From NCBI GenBank assembly GCA_021809235.1, contig JAKBAG010000009.1:1-24796 (forward strand): a stretch of DNA of 24,796 nucleotides, written 5' to 3'. A program made the position numbers and the translations under genes. The notes beneath the pieces are model-generated. The model saw only the letters and a list, made by a program, of their open reading frames with translations, made no database searches and was not told the origin of the DNA. Of the stretch, positions 1-9,200 are shown one piece after another (position 1 is the first letter of the stretch; each line of letters opens with the position of its first letter). Source of the stretch: Acidobacteriota bacterium. Its GTDB lineage: Bacteria; Acidobacteriota; Terriglobia; Terriglobales; Acidobacteriaceae.

Positions 1-1496
1 ATAGTCGCTGCTGCAGGCCCACCGTGCACCAGAACGATCATCGGGTACTTGCGTGAGGTGTCCGGATGGGCAGGATCATAGCCTTTGGGCAGATGCAGCC
101 AGCCCTGAACGTGGAATCCCTCGTTGGTCCAGTTGAGCGAGACGGATTTGCCCCATAAGCTGCCAGCCTCGTCGGCTACGCCGTCGTTGGCATGGGTCAG
201 CGGGGTGAGCGCGGCAAAGCCTGTGCCCATGTTACCCATGGTGCGCGCCAGATAGACCTCCGGGGGATGGGCAAAGGCGCTGGCGATGAAGACAAAGCTG
301 CTATTGCCGTGGTCGGCAGAGATGCTCAGGTGCAGGCGACCGTCGCCCACGCTGCCGGCAAGCGCGTAAACAGGCTGGCTGAAGCTGGTGGAGTGGTCGC
401 TGTTCAGGTTCAGGCGAACCAGCTCGCTGAGCCCGCCCCGAAGCTCGCTGACGTAGAGCGAGTGGTTATCGGCCCAGTGGATCCATGCCGGGCTGGTGGT
501 CCGTCCGGGCGTCAGATCGACAGCTCCTGCGATGGCATTGGCTCCCGAGGATGAGACCATCCAGACGTCGCCGCCGGTGGATCCCTGATCGCTCATCAGG
601 CCGCCGATGAAGGCAATCTTTTGCCCGTCCGGTGACCAGCGCGGCACGGCAATCTGCAGCCCATGCATGGCTCCGCTGGTATGGGTGGGATTGAAGACGA
701 TCTGCGGTGCGCCGTCCAGCGGCTGGACGTAGAGGTTGGCCACCCACCAGTTGTCCTCGCCCGGAGGATTGGCGGCGGTGTAGGCCAGCTTACGGGAGTC
801 CGGCGACCATGCATATTCGTAGACGTGCAGCGTGGTCGGCGTGGCAAACTCCGGCTTCATGGGCTTCATGGCGCGTGCGTCAACCGTGGCAATCCTCTGA
901 ATCTCGATGCCGTCTTCGCCGATGACGCCGGACCAGGGCTTCATGGCCGCCAGTGCTCCGGCAGCGCGCGTGGCGCCAGCTACGTAGAGAAAGGCAATCC
1001 GCGAGCCATCCGGCGAATAGGTCGGATAGCCGACCTCGCCGCTGGCGTCCGACAGCTGCGCGACGGATGCATGAGCCTTGCCGGAAGCCAGATCTCCGCT
1101 GAGGGAAGCTACGAAGAGATTCTCCTGATCGTGCCCATCCGAAGCGCAATCGCTGAGGAAGGCCAGATGCTGCGAATCCGGGGCCCAGGCTACGCTGCCT
1201 TCGCTGCAACGCTCCTTGGCATCGGTGCGGGCCGAGACACTGAGGGTACGTTCCGGACTATGGACGGCTGCCACCGTCACCCGCGTGCCGGTCGGGCTCC
1301 AGCCGGAATAGGCCACGAGTTTGCCATCCGGCGAGATGGCTGCCGAACGGAAGCCATGCGACTTTTGAGATGCTTTCAACAGCTGCATGACCTGCGTTTT
1401 GACTGCCTCTGAATTTGCCTGCGCAGTTGCCTGCGCCCAGGCACCGGGGACGGTTGCCGCCAGTGCCATTACTGCCAGAATTGCCGTTGTCTTCAT
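1..1496 (-). CDS. S9 family (prolyl oligopeptidase-like) secreted serine peptidase, 3' part missing
   Basis: The frame is open from the ATG at 1496 to the left edge, giving 498 residues. It begins with a signal peptide (MKTTAILAVMALAATVPGAWA, cleavage near AWA-QA), so the enzyme is exported. The visible part is a beta-propeller built from PD40/TolB-like blades with repeated W/Y-SPDG-or-S motifs (for example AISPDGKLVAYS, VAWAPDSQHLAFLS, PTYSPDGSRIAFL, YAWSPDSRKLAYT, PRWSPDGQKIAFI). The last visible residues, YPMIVLVHGGP, are the start of the alpha/beta-hydrolase domain with the HGGP oxyanion-type motif. The catalytic Ser, Asp and His would lie beyond the edge. The start is supported by a GAGGAGAG Shine-Dalgarno at about 1499-1506. 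S9 enzymes cleave oligopeptides, often after proline; the exact specificity cannot be told. It lies 90 nt downstream of kdsA on the same strand, and whether it is cotranscribed is unclear. Confidence 0.93.
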   Translation of the reverse strand, partial: MKTTAILAVMALAATVPGAWAQATAQANSEAVKTQVMQLLKASQKSHGFRSAAISPDGKLVAYSGWSPTGTRVTVAAVHSPERTLSVSARTDAKERCSEGSVAWAPDSQHLAFLSDCASDGHDQENLFVASLSGDLASGKAHASVAQLSDASGEVGYPTYSPDGSRIAFLYVAGATRAAGALAAMKPWSGVIGEDGIEIQRIATVDARAMKPMKPEFATPTTLHVYEYAWSPDSRKLAYTAANPPGEDNWWVANLYVQPLDGAPQIVFNPTHTSGAMHGLQIAVPRWSPDGQKIAFIGGLMSDQGSTGGDVWMVSSSGANAIAGAVDLTPGRTTSPAWIHWADNHSLYVSELRGGLSELVRLNLNSDHSTSFSQPVYALAGSVGDGRLHLSISADHGNSSFVFIASAFAHPPEVYLARTMGNMGTGFAALTPLTHANDGVADEAGSLWGKSVSLNWTNEGFHVQGWLHLPKGYDPAHPDTSRKYPMIVLVHGGPAAAT

Positions 1497-1586
1497 CGCT
1501 CTCCTCTTATTTCCAAAAAACGCATATCAAGTGTTGCAAACCTTCCACGACAAACACGGTACCGAACGATCGCCGCGCTGAATGAC

Positions 1587-2399
1587 CTAGGAGCAGGCGG
1601 CGTGAATCGCCAGCAGGCGCTCCAGAAGCGGCTTCAACTGATCGAGGGGCAGGGCGTTGGCTCCATCGGATTTGGCCTGCGGCGGATTGTCGTGCACTTC
1701 CAGAAACAGACCGTCTACCCCGGCAGCCACTGCGGCCCGGGCAAGCAGCGGGATGAACTCCGGCTGACCGCCGCTGACGCCCTGCGCGGCAGAAGGCTGC
1801 TGCACGGAGTGGGTGCCGTCAAAGACGACCGGAGCCATGGCCCGCATGACAGGCAGCGAACGCATGTCCACAACCAGTGTGTTGTACCCGAAGCTGGCTC
1901 CGCGCTCGGTCAGGAAGATTCTTGGATTTCCCGTCGAGCGCGCCTTCTCCACCGAGTAGCGCATGTCCCAGGGCGCGACAAACTGCCCCTTCTTGATGTT
2001 GACGGCCCGGCCGGTTTTGGACGCGGCAAGGATGAGATCTGTCTGCCGGCAGAGAAATGCGGGGATCTGGAGCACGTCCACAGCTTCTGCCACGGCCTCG
2101 CATTGCCCGGCTTCATGCACGTCGGTGAGCACGGGCAGACCGGTGGAGCGGGCGATGGCACTCAGGATGCGGACGCCCTCGCGCAGTCCGGGACCGCGAA
2201 AACTGCTGACGCTGGTACGGTTGGCCTTGTCGAAGCTGGCCTTGAAGATGTAGGGGATGCCGAGATCGCTGGTCACGCGCTGGATGGCATCGGCCATGCC
2301 GCGCGCATGCGCTTCGCTTTCGATGACACAGGGGCCGGCAATCAGAAACAGGCGTCCTTCGCCAATATGCACAGGTCCCACTTCAAATGTCTCTGCCAT
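1587..2399 (-). CDS. kdsA: 3-deoxy-8-phosphooctulonate (Kdo-8-P) synthase, metal-dependent type
   Basis: 270 residues, close to the usual 270-285. The enzyme condenses phosphoenolpyruvate with arabinose-5-phosphate to give Kdo-8-phosphate, the committed cytosolic step to the Kdo sugar of LPS. Diagnostic stretches are AGPCVIES (21-28), FKASFDKANRTS (52-63), FRGPGL (67-72), DVHE (93-96) and FDGTHSVQQPSA (193-204). Cys24 in AGPCVIES marks the metal-dependent class, known from Aquifex aeolicus; the metal-independent E. coli type has Asn here. The other expected ligands are visible as His197, Glu234 and Asp245. The ATG start has AAGGA seven bases upstream. It lies 101 nt after the glycosyltransferase gene on the same strand, which fits a common envelope-polysaccharide role, but the gap leaves room for its own promoter. 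Confidence 0.96.
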   Translation of the reverse strand: MAETFEVGPVHIGEGRLFLIAGPCVIESEAHARGMADAIQRVTSDLGIPYIFKASFDKANRTSVSSFRGPGLREGVRILSAIARSTGLPVLTDVHEAGQCEAVAEAVDVLQIPAFLCRQTDLILAASKTGRAVNIKKGQFVAPWDMRYSVEKARSTGNPRIFLTERGASFGYNTLVVDMRSLPVMRAMAPVVFDGTHSVQQPSAAQGVSGGQPEFIPLLARAAVAAGVDGLFLEVHDNPPQAKSDGANALPLDQLKPLLERLLAIHAACS

Positions 2400-2500
2400 G
2401 CGTCGTCCTTTTCGGTACTGCGGGATCGAAATTTCAGCGGATCATCGGCTGCTGCGACTGCATCCGGGTTCGTATGGGCCTGGCTGCTGCCCGAATGCGC

Positions 2501-4177
2501 CTAGACGCCGACGGGAAATGGTCTGGGACTGGACTCCTCGGGATTGGCCATGCTGCCACTGCGCCAGCGTTCAAACCGCCCCTGCAGCAGACTCATCAGT
2601 CCTGTGTACCAGTAGCCGACTACAAACAGAATCAGGAAGGGAGCCGTGAAGAAATTGTTGTTGGTAAATGTGTAGGCGATGGCAAGCGCGAAATAGGCAC
2701 CGACGGCAAGCTCGATCCACGGAGCCCAGACCAGCCGCTTGCGATACTTGGCAGCCTTGGGCTTTTCGCCCTTCTTGGCCACCGAATATTTGGGTGTGCG
2801 CGCAAAGGCGCTCTTGATGCCGAGCAGCGCCTCCATGACAGCCTTGGTATTGGTGATGGTCAGCCCGATACCGAGCGCCATGAGCAGCGGCAGATAGAGG
2901 AAGGTCTTCTTCCACGTCTTCGGATACAGCTCGCGCTGGCTGAGCAGATAAAAGATGGCAATCGAGAGTGTGGATGCTCCGAAGAGCGGCACATCGATCA
3001 GCAGCATCTGCAGCCATCCCTGGTAGAAACGGACGATCATGGCCGGAATCAGCAGCGCCGTCATAATGACCATCAGCGGATAGCTGAGGTTGGCAGTCAG
3101 GTGATAGACGGCTTCCACCTTGATCTGCCGGGGAACGTCGGAGCGAAACATCTTGGGCAGAATCTTGATCGAGGTCTGGATGAGCCCTTTGGCCCAGCGA
3201 GCCTGCTGGGTTTTGAAGGCGACCATCTCAATGGGCAACTCGGCCGGGCACTCGACTTCCGGCAGGTATTTGAACTTCCAGCCGGCCATCTGCGAGCGGT
3301 AGCTGAGGTCGGTATCCTCGGTGAGCGTGTCATGCTGCCAGCCACCGGCATCGGTGATGGCCTGCCGACGCCACATGCCGGCGGTCCCATTGAAGTTGAA
3401 GAAATCACCGCTGCGGGCGCGTGCTCCGTGCTCCAGAACAAAATGGCCGTCAAGCAGGATGGCCTCAATGCGGGTGAGCAGGTTGTAGTCCTTGTTCAGG
3501 TGGGTCCAGCGGGTCTGCACCATGCCGATCTTTTCGTCGGTAAAGTGGTGTACCACCTTGTGCAGCCAGTCGCGCGGAGGCATGAAGTCAGCATCGAAGA
3601 TGGCGATGAGATTGCCTTTTGCCACCTTGAGCCCTTCATCGAGTGCACCGGCCTTGAAGCCATGACGGTTGGTGCGATGGATGTAGCGGACGGGCTGGCC
3701 GGCGGCGGCATATCGTGCCACGACGGCGGCGGCAACTTCGCGGGTCTCGTCGGTGGAGTCGTCGAGAAGCTGGATTTCAAGCTTCTCGCGGGGGTAGTCC
3801 AGCCCGCAGACTGACTCCATCAGGCGCTCGATGACGAACTGCTCGTTATAGACGGGAAGCTGGATGGTGACCATGGGCAGCTCGTCGAAATGGGCTATGG
3901 GCTCGGGCTGGTAGTTCTTTTTGTACTTGAAATAGAGGTAGGCCATTTTGTAGCGATGGATGCCATAGACCGAGAGCATGACCATCACGGCAAAGTAGGG
4001 AAGCATCAGTGAGGCATCAAACCAGTTCCACTCGTAGAGTCCGCGAAAGGTCTGGTCGGCATACTGCATTTTGAGGTAGTGGACCAGGCCGGACTGGGGT
4101 ACAAAGGCCAGCCACTGGGGCAATCGCGCCGCCATTGCAGCCCATCCGGTTCCGCTTCCAAGCAGGGTACTCAGCAA
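2501..4177 (-). CDS. Membrane family 2 glycosyltransferase, cellulose/mannan-synthase-like (CslA-like)
   Basis: 558 residues from a TTG start at 4177. A processive-type GT2 enzyme that probably polymerises a beta-linked polysaccharide at the inner membrane. Motifs follow the family order: a membrane segment near 56-72, VTIQLPVYNE (103-112), LLDDSTD (137-143, nucleotide binding), FDADFMP (194-200), TEDTDL (286-291, catalytic Asp) and QQARWAKG (324-331, the QxxRW acceptor-site motif). C-terminal membrane segments lie near 363-383, 396-412, 426-444, 486-503 and 509-530. No PilZ domain is present, so cyclic-di-GMP control within this protein is not indicated. The overall form resembles plant CslA mannan synthases and bacterial homologues; the sugar cannot be assigned. 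The start is uncertain: TTG 4177 has GGGAG at a long spacing, and ATG 4135 (residue 15) is the alternative. Confidence 0.9.
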   Translation of the reverse strand: MLSTLLGSGTGWAAMAARLPQWLAFVPQSGLVHYLKMQYADQTFRGLYEWNWFDASLMLPYFAVMVMLSVYGIHRYKMAYLYFKYKKNYQPEPIAHFDELPMVTIQLPVYNEQFVIERLMESVCGLDYPREKLEIQLLDDSTDETREVAAAVVARYAAAGQPVRYIHRTNRHGFKAGALDEGLKVAKGNLIAIFDADFMPPRDWLHKVVHHFTDEKIGMVQTRWTHLNKDYNLLTRIEAILLDGHFVLEHGARARSGDFFNFNGTAGMWRRQAITDAGGWQHDTLTEDTDLSYRSQMAGWKFKYLPEVECPAELPIEMVAFKTQQARWAKGLIQTSIKILPKMFRSDVPRQIKVEAVYHLTANLSYPLMVIMTALLIPAMIVRFYQGWLQMLLIDVPLFGASTLSIAIFYLLSQRELYPKTWKKTFLYLPLLMALGIGLTITNTKAVMEALLGIKSAFARTPKYSVAKKGEKPKAAKYRKRLVWAPWIELAVGAYFALAIAYTFTNNNFFTAPFLILFVVGYWYTGLMSLLQGRFERWRSGSMANPEESSPRPFPVGV

Positions 4178-4322
4178 ATTCTTCGGCTCCCGACCTCATT
4201 GTCTGAAGTCACAGTGATTGTAAGCGATGGATGGGCCTGCGCGGCGGGTTCCTTGCCTGCGGTTGCCGGGCAGGAGTATTGTTTCCTCCAGATCGCGCTG
4301 TTGCGCTGCTGCGGAGGCCCCC

Positions 4323-6125
4323 ATGTCCGTCACTTCGCCGGAATCCCATTCGACTGTGCTTGCTGCGCCTGGCGGCAGCTTTCTGCTGGAGGACCGCCAG
4401 CCGGAGGAGATTTTTACTCCGGAGGACCTCTCCGAAGAGCAGCAACAGATTGCCGATACGGCCGATCGCTTTGCCCGGGAGCAACTGCTGCCCGCAGCCG
4501 ACCGGGTGGAGGCCAAGGAGCCGGGCGTGCTGCGCTCGCTGCTGGTGGAGGCGGCTGAGCTGGGTTTCACGGCCGTCGATATTCCCGAGCAGTATGGCGG
4601 GCTTGGACTGGACAAGGTGACCTCAGCCCTGGTGGCGGACCATCTGTCCTCGCTGGCCAGCTTTTCCACCTCATTCGGCGCGCATACCGGCATTGGTACG
4701 CTGCCGATCGTCTGGTATGGCACCGAGGAGCAGAAGCAGCGCTATCTTCCGAAGCTGGCCACTGCGGAGTGGGTGGCCGCGTATGCGCTTTCTGAGTCAA
4801 CTTCGGGCTCGGATGCGATGAACATCCGCACGCGGGCAACCCTGTCTGCGGACGGCTCCGAGTACATCCTGAACGGCGAGAAAATGTGGATCACAAATGC
4901 CGGCTTTGCTGACCTGTTTACGGTCTTTGCCAAGCTGGATGGGGAGCATTTCTCAGCCTTTCTGGTGGAGCGCACCACGTCCGGGCTGACCATTGGCAAG
5001 GAGGAGCACAAGCTGGGTATCCGCGGGTCATCCACCTGCCCCCTGATTCTGGCCGACTGCCGGATTCCGAAGGGAAATCTGCTGGGCGAGATTGGCAAGG
5101 GACACCATATCGCATTCAATATCCTGAATGTGGGTCGCTTCAAGCTGGGGGCAGCCTGCGTGGGCGGTGCTCGACTGGCCATCGAGGAGTCGATTCGCTA
5201 TGCCCGCGAACGCGTTGCCTTCGGAAAGCCGATTGCCGGCTTTGGTCTGATCCAGCGCAAGATTGCGCGCTCCGTGGTGCATCTGTTTGCCGCGGAATCG
5301 ATGGCCTACCGCACGATTGGCATGATGGATGCAGCGCTGGCCGCACTGCCGAAGGATGCCTCCCCGCGCGAGATGCAGAAGCGAATCGAGGAGTATGCAG
5401 TGGAATGCTCGATTCTGAAGGTTTTTGGCTCGGAGATGCTGAGCCTGACGGCCGATGAGCTTGTGCAGATCATGGGCGGCTACGGCTATGTGGAGGATTA
5501 CCCGGCCGAGCGCTTCTATCGCGATGCCCGCATCAACCGCATCTTTGAAGGCACCAATGAGATCAATCGCATGATCATCACCGGCTGGCTGATGAAGCGT
5601 GCGATGAGCGGACAACTGCCGCTGCTGGCGGCCATTCGTAAGCTGATGGACGAGCTGATGCAGCCGCCCTCCTTCGATGCGGCTGCACCCGACGAGACGC
5701 CGCTGGCCCACGAGCGAGCCACGCTGGCAAGCCTGCGCAAGATGACCCTGCTGGCAGCAGGAGCCGCTTCGGAACGCTTCCTGACCGCACTGGCCGATCA
5801 GCAGGAGGTGATGGCTGATCTGGCGGATTGCATCAGTGCGATCTTTGCGCTGGAGTCCGCACTGCTACGCACGCAAAAGCTTCTGGCCAGCGGTGCAGCC
5901 ATGGCGGAGCTTGCCAGCAAGATCTGCGCCGTCTATGCCGAGGAGGCACTGGCGACAGTGGAGAGCAGCGCGCGACGCGTGCTGGCGGCAGCCAGCGAAG
6001 GCGACGCGCTGGCTCTGCGCATGACGGTGCTGCGACGGTTTGCCAAATCGACGCCCATCGATTCGATTCGCCTGAGCCGGGAGATTGCCCAAATCTGCAC
6101 CGATGCGGGCAAGTACCGTTTCTGA
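4323..6125 (+). CDS. Acyl-CoA dehydrogenase, VLCAD-like with C-terminal extension
   Basis: 600 residues. An FAD enzyme that introduces the alpha-beta double bond into acyl-CoA, the first step of beta-oxidation. Family signatures are clear: the FAD/substrate motif ALSESTSGSDAMN near 155-167, KMWITNAGFADLF near 187-199, the VGRFKLGAACVGGAR helix, YARERVAFGKPI, and the C-terminal QIMGGYGYVEDYPAERFYRDAR. The base is Glu409 in FEGTNEINRMI, the same position as in VLCAD and MCAD. A further 180 or so residues follow the catalytic core, as in the long-chain VLCAD/ACAD9 group, where this part contacts membranes. The start is placed at 4323, with GGAGG five bases upstream (4313-4317). The same frame is open back to a GTG at 4227, but those 32 residues are basic, low-quality sequence without family similarity. 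It is followed by a strong terminator. Confidence 0.95.
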   Translation: MSVTSPESHSTVLAAPGGSFLLEDRQPEEIFTPEDLSEEQQQIADTADRFAREQLLPAADRVEAKEPGVLRSLLVEAAELGFTAVDIPEQYGGLGLDKVTSALVADHLSSLASFSTSFGAHTGIGTLPIVWYGTEEQKQRYLPKLATAEWVAAYALSESTSGSDAMNIRTRATLSADGSEYILNGEKMWITNAGFADLFTVFAKLDGEHFSAFLVERTTSGLTIGKEEHKLGIRGSSTCPLILADCRIPKGNLLGEIGKGHHIAFNILNVGRFKLGAACVGGARLAIEESIRYARERVAFGKPIAGFGLIQRKIARSVVHLFAAESMAYRTIGMMDAALAALPKDASPREMQKRIEEYAVECSILKVFGSEMLSLTADELVQIMGGYGYVEDYPAERFYRDARINRIFEGTNEINRMIITGWLMKRAMSGQLPLLAAIRKLMDELMQPPSFDAAAPDETPLAHERATLASLRKMTLLAAGAASERFLTALADQQEVMADLADCISAIFALESALLRTQKLLASGAAMAELASKICAVYAEEALATVESSARRVLAAASEGDALALRMTVLRRFAKSTPIDSIRLSREIAQICTDAGKYRF

Positions 6126-6166
6126 ACGGGCGGAAAAGTTTTCTAAGAAAATCCTCACCTCTGCAG

Positions 6167-6207
6167 TTCCGGTCGCTTTCATACTCATCCTGCGACCGGA
6201 ATTTTTT
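6167..6207 (+). terminator. Rho-independent terminator or attenuator
   Basis: A perfect 10-bp inverted repeat, TTCCGGTCGC (6167-6176) and GCGACCGGAA (6192-6201), with a 15-nt loop, followed directly by six T. It sits after the acyl-CoA dehydrogenase stop, and its T-run ends only 17 nt before the S53 peptidase ATG, so it may also lie in that gene's leader. Confidence 0.88.
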
Positions 6208-6224
6208 CTGCCTGCGGAGAGTTC

Positions 6225-9200
6225 ATGCTCAGCCTCATCCCCGATAGACTCACCTCCTCGATTCGCCTGAATCGCCGTACAGGGGCACCGGCGGCCTGGA
6301 GTCCGCAGCGGAACCTGATCCGGTGCCTGATTGCGATACTCTGTGCGACGGCCTGTTGCCGGATGGCAGCCGGGCAGGCGGAAGCGAATCCTTCCGCACC
6401 CATTGGAAGCCGAGTTTCCGATCCAGGCGCAGTGGATGTAGCCGTGCAGATGCATCGTTCACCGCGGATTGTACAGACGGTCGATCCGGACCAGCGACAG
6501 AGTCTGGGCAGGGTGCTGCTGTCGGCGGACGATGCTGCCGACAGTGGAATGGAGGGGAGTTATCTGCTGCTGCTGCGACCGGGGGATTCGCAGCAGTTGC
6601 AGAGCCTGCTGCAGGCGCAGCAGAACCCGGCCTCTGTCGAATATCACCACTGGCTGACGCCGTCCGCGTTTGCGGCACGATTCGGTTTGGTGGATTCGGA
6701 TCTGGCGGCTGTGGTGGGTTGGGTGCAGTCGCAGGGCCTTACCGTGAAGCGGATCAGTGCGGGGCGGACGGTGGTGGAGTTTTCCGGTCCGGCGGCACTC
6801 ATTGAATCCGCCTTTGGCGTGCATCGGCTTGCGGGCAATTCCCAGTCCACGGCAGGCGGTCCGGTGTCGGCGGAGCTTTCGATTCCAGCGGCCTTGGCGC
6901 CGGTAGTCTCCGGGCTGCTGGTACCTGGTTCGCTGGCGCTGCATGTTGCCGTGCAGCACGGCCCCACTTTGGTCCTGGACCAGAAGGGTCGCGGTGCGCA
7001 TCCGGATGCCGCTGCTTTGCAGGTGCATCCGCTGTACACGACGAGTTCGACGGCAGGCAATTTTCTGGCTCTTGGCCCGGCGGATGCAGCCGCGCTGTAT
7101 GATCTGCCGAATGCTGCCCTCAATCCTGCATGGACGGGAGCCACGCTGGATGGCAGCGGCGCGACGATTGCCATTGCCGCCACCTCTAATATCGATCTGA
7201 CGCAGGTGGCAAACTACCGCGCACTCTTTGGATTGGCCGCCAACCCGCCCACGGTGGTCCTGGACGGCGCTGCAGACCCGGGAATCACATCCCAGGCGGT
7301 GCAGGCGTATCTGGACACCGAGATCGCCGGGGGAATGGCTCCGGGAGCGCGGATTCTGCTGTACACCGCTGCGGATACGAATACGGACTCCGGGCTGAAT
7401 CTTGCGCTGGTGCGGGCCGTGGATGACAACCTGGCCGATGTGCTGGTGGTGAGTGCTTCCACCTGCGAAGCAATGCTTGGCGCTGCAGGCAATGTCTTCT
7501 ACAGCACGCTCTGGAAACAGGCTGCCGCGCAGGGAATCTCTGTGGTTGTAGCGGCGGGTGACTCCGGCAGCGCCGGCTGCGACGATCCGGCGCTGGTGAC
7601 GGCGGCTTCGTCTGGACTGGCGGTCAACGGTCTGGCTTCGACTCCTTACGATCTTGCGGTGGGAGGGACGGATTTTGCCGTACTGGCAGGGCCGGATGGC
7701 GGCGGTGCCGACTTTGGGAATTATGTTTCGACAAACAATGCCAGCGGATCGCGGCTCTCCGTGCTGGGCTATATTCCAGAGGTTCCGTGGAACGAGTCCT
7801 CAACGGCCTATCCGCCGACTACGCTGGCGCAGAATCTGGCGCTGCCAGCACCGTATGCGTCGATTCTTGCAGGGGGTGGTGGCAGCAGCACCTGTGCTAC
7901 GGCTGCTGCGACCATCAGCTGCGGTGGTGGCTATCCGAAGCCGTACTGGCAGTCGGCTCCGGGTGTGCCATCGGATGGCGTCCGCGATCTGCCGGATCTG
8001 GCGTTCTTTGCCTCCACGGGCTTTGATTTTGCAGCCTGGGGAATCTGTACCGATCAGGATACGGATGCCTCGGGCAATCCGGTGACCGACTGCCAGCCGG
8101 ATGCCAATGGGCAGTTTCACCTGATGTCGGCAGGAGGGACCTCGGCTGCTGCGGCAGCAGCGGCAGCCGTTCTGGCGCTGGTTCGCCAGTCCACCGGGAC
8201 TCGGCTGGGGCAGCCTGCCTCCGTGCTCTATGCCCTGGCGCGCACGCATCCTGCTGTGTTCCATGACGTGACGACCGGAAACAACGCCGTTGCCTGCATG
8301 GGTGGCACTCCCGATTGTCAGGCGAATGCGATGGGAGCGAATTTTCTGTCAGGGTCGAACGCAGCCTTAGGCTGGGATGCTGCCAGTGGACTGGGAAGCG
8401 TGGATGCGGCAGCACTGGTTGCAGCGTGGTCGTCCGTGCCACTGGCCTCCACCACCACCCAGCTGATGGTTACGCCAGCCAGCATCGAACATGGGCAGAC
8501 GGTGAGCGTGACAGTGGCCGTGACGGCAGGGGCCAGCATTCCCACCAATCCGGCTACACCCACAGGCAGCGTGGCTCTGCATGCGGACAACGCGAATCCG
8601 ATTTTCACGCCGCAAGGCGTGGCGGTGGGCGTCTATCCGCTGGTGGCCAACGGATCGACAGGAGTGTTGACGCTGAACCAGCTGCCGGGCGGCAGCTATC
8701 CTCTGGTAGCCAGCTACAGCGGTGCGGCCACACTGGCAGGTAGCTTCTCGTCGCCGGTTACAGTGTCGGTGACGCCGGAGTCCAGCACGACGCTGCTGAC
8801 CTGGACGGTGACAGACCCGGCCACCGGGGCCACGACGCGAAATGCTGCGGTGCCTTATGGCTCGCTGGTGCAATTTTTCGCGGAACCGTATGGGAACCGG
8901 TCGCCAATGGTCAACGGTGTTCTGCAGCCGGATGGAGCTGCAACCGGTACGATGGCCTTTGCCTTTGGCAGCATGCCGCTGGGCACCCAGCCGCTGGGCA
9001 TTGCCGGGACGGCGGCCACGACGCCCGAGCTTTTGCCTGCGGGTACAGGCACAGTTTCAGCCCTCTACTCCGGCGATGCCAGCTTTGACCCAAGCAGTGC
9101 CGCAACGCCGATCACAGTTGTTCCTGCGGCAACCACGCTCAGCCTGAGCAGCTCAAGCACCACGTACACGGGCGCGCCGGTTACCTTCACGATCGCACTC

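Noticed and set aside
2387..3814. 475-residue open frame on the plus strand, antisense to the glycosyltransferase gene
   Set aside because: It is the mirror of a real GC-rich gene with complete GT2 motifs on the other strand. The translated antisense protein has no family motifs, a mixed Gln/Gly/His-rich composition and no convincing ribosome site.
4227..4322. Upstream start of the acyl-CoA dehydrogenase at 4227
   Set aside because: GGAGG lies five bases before ATG 4323, and the earlier residues show no similarity to the family.
5028..5711. 227-residue open frame antisense to the acyl-CoA dehydrogenase
   Set aside because: The sense strand carries all catalytic and FAD motifs in this stretch; the antisense frame is a codon-bias shadow.
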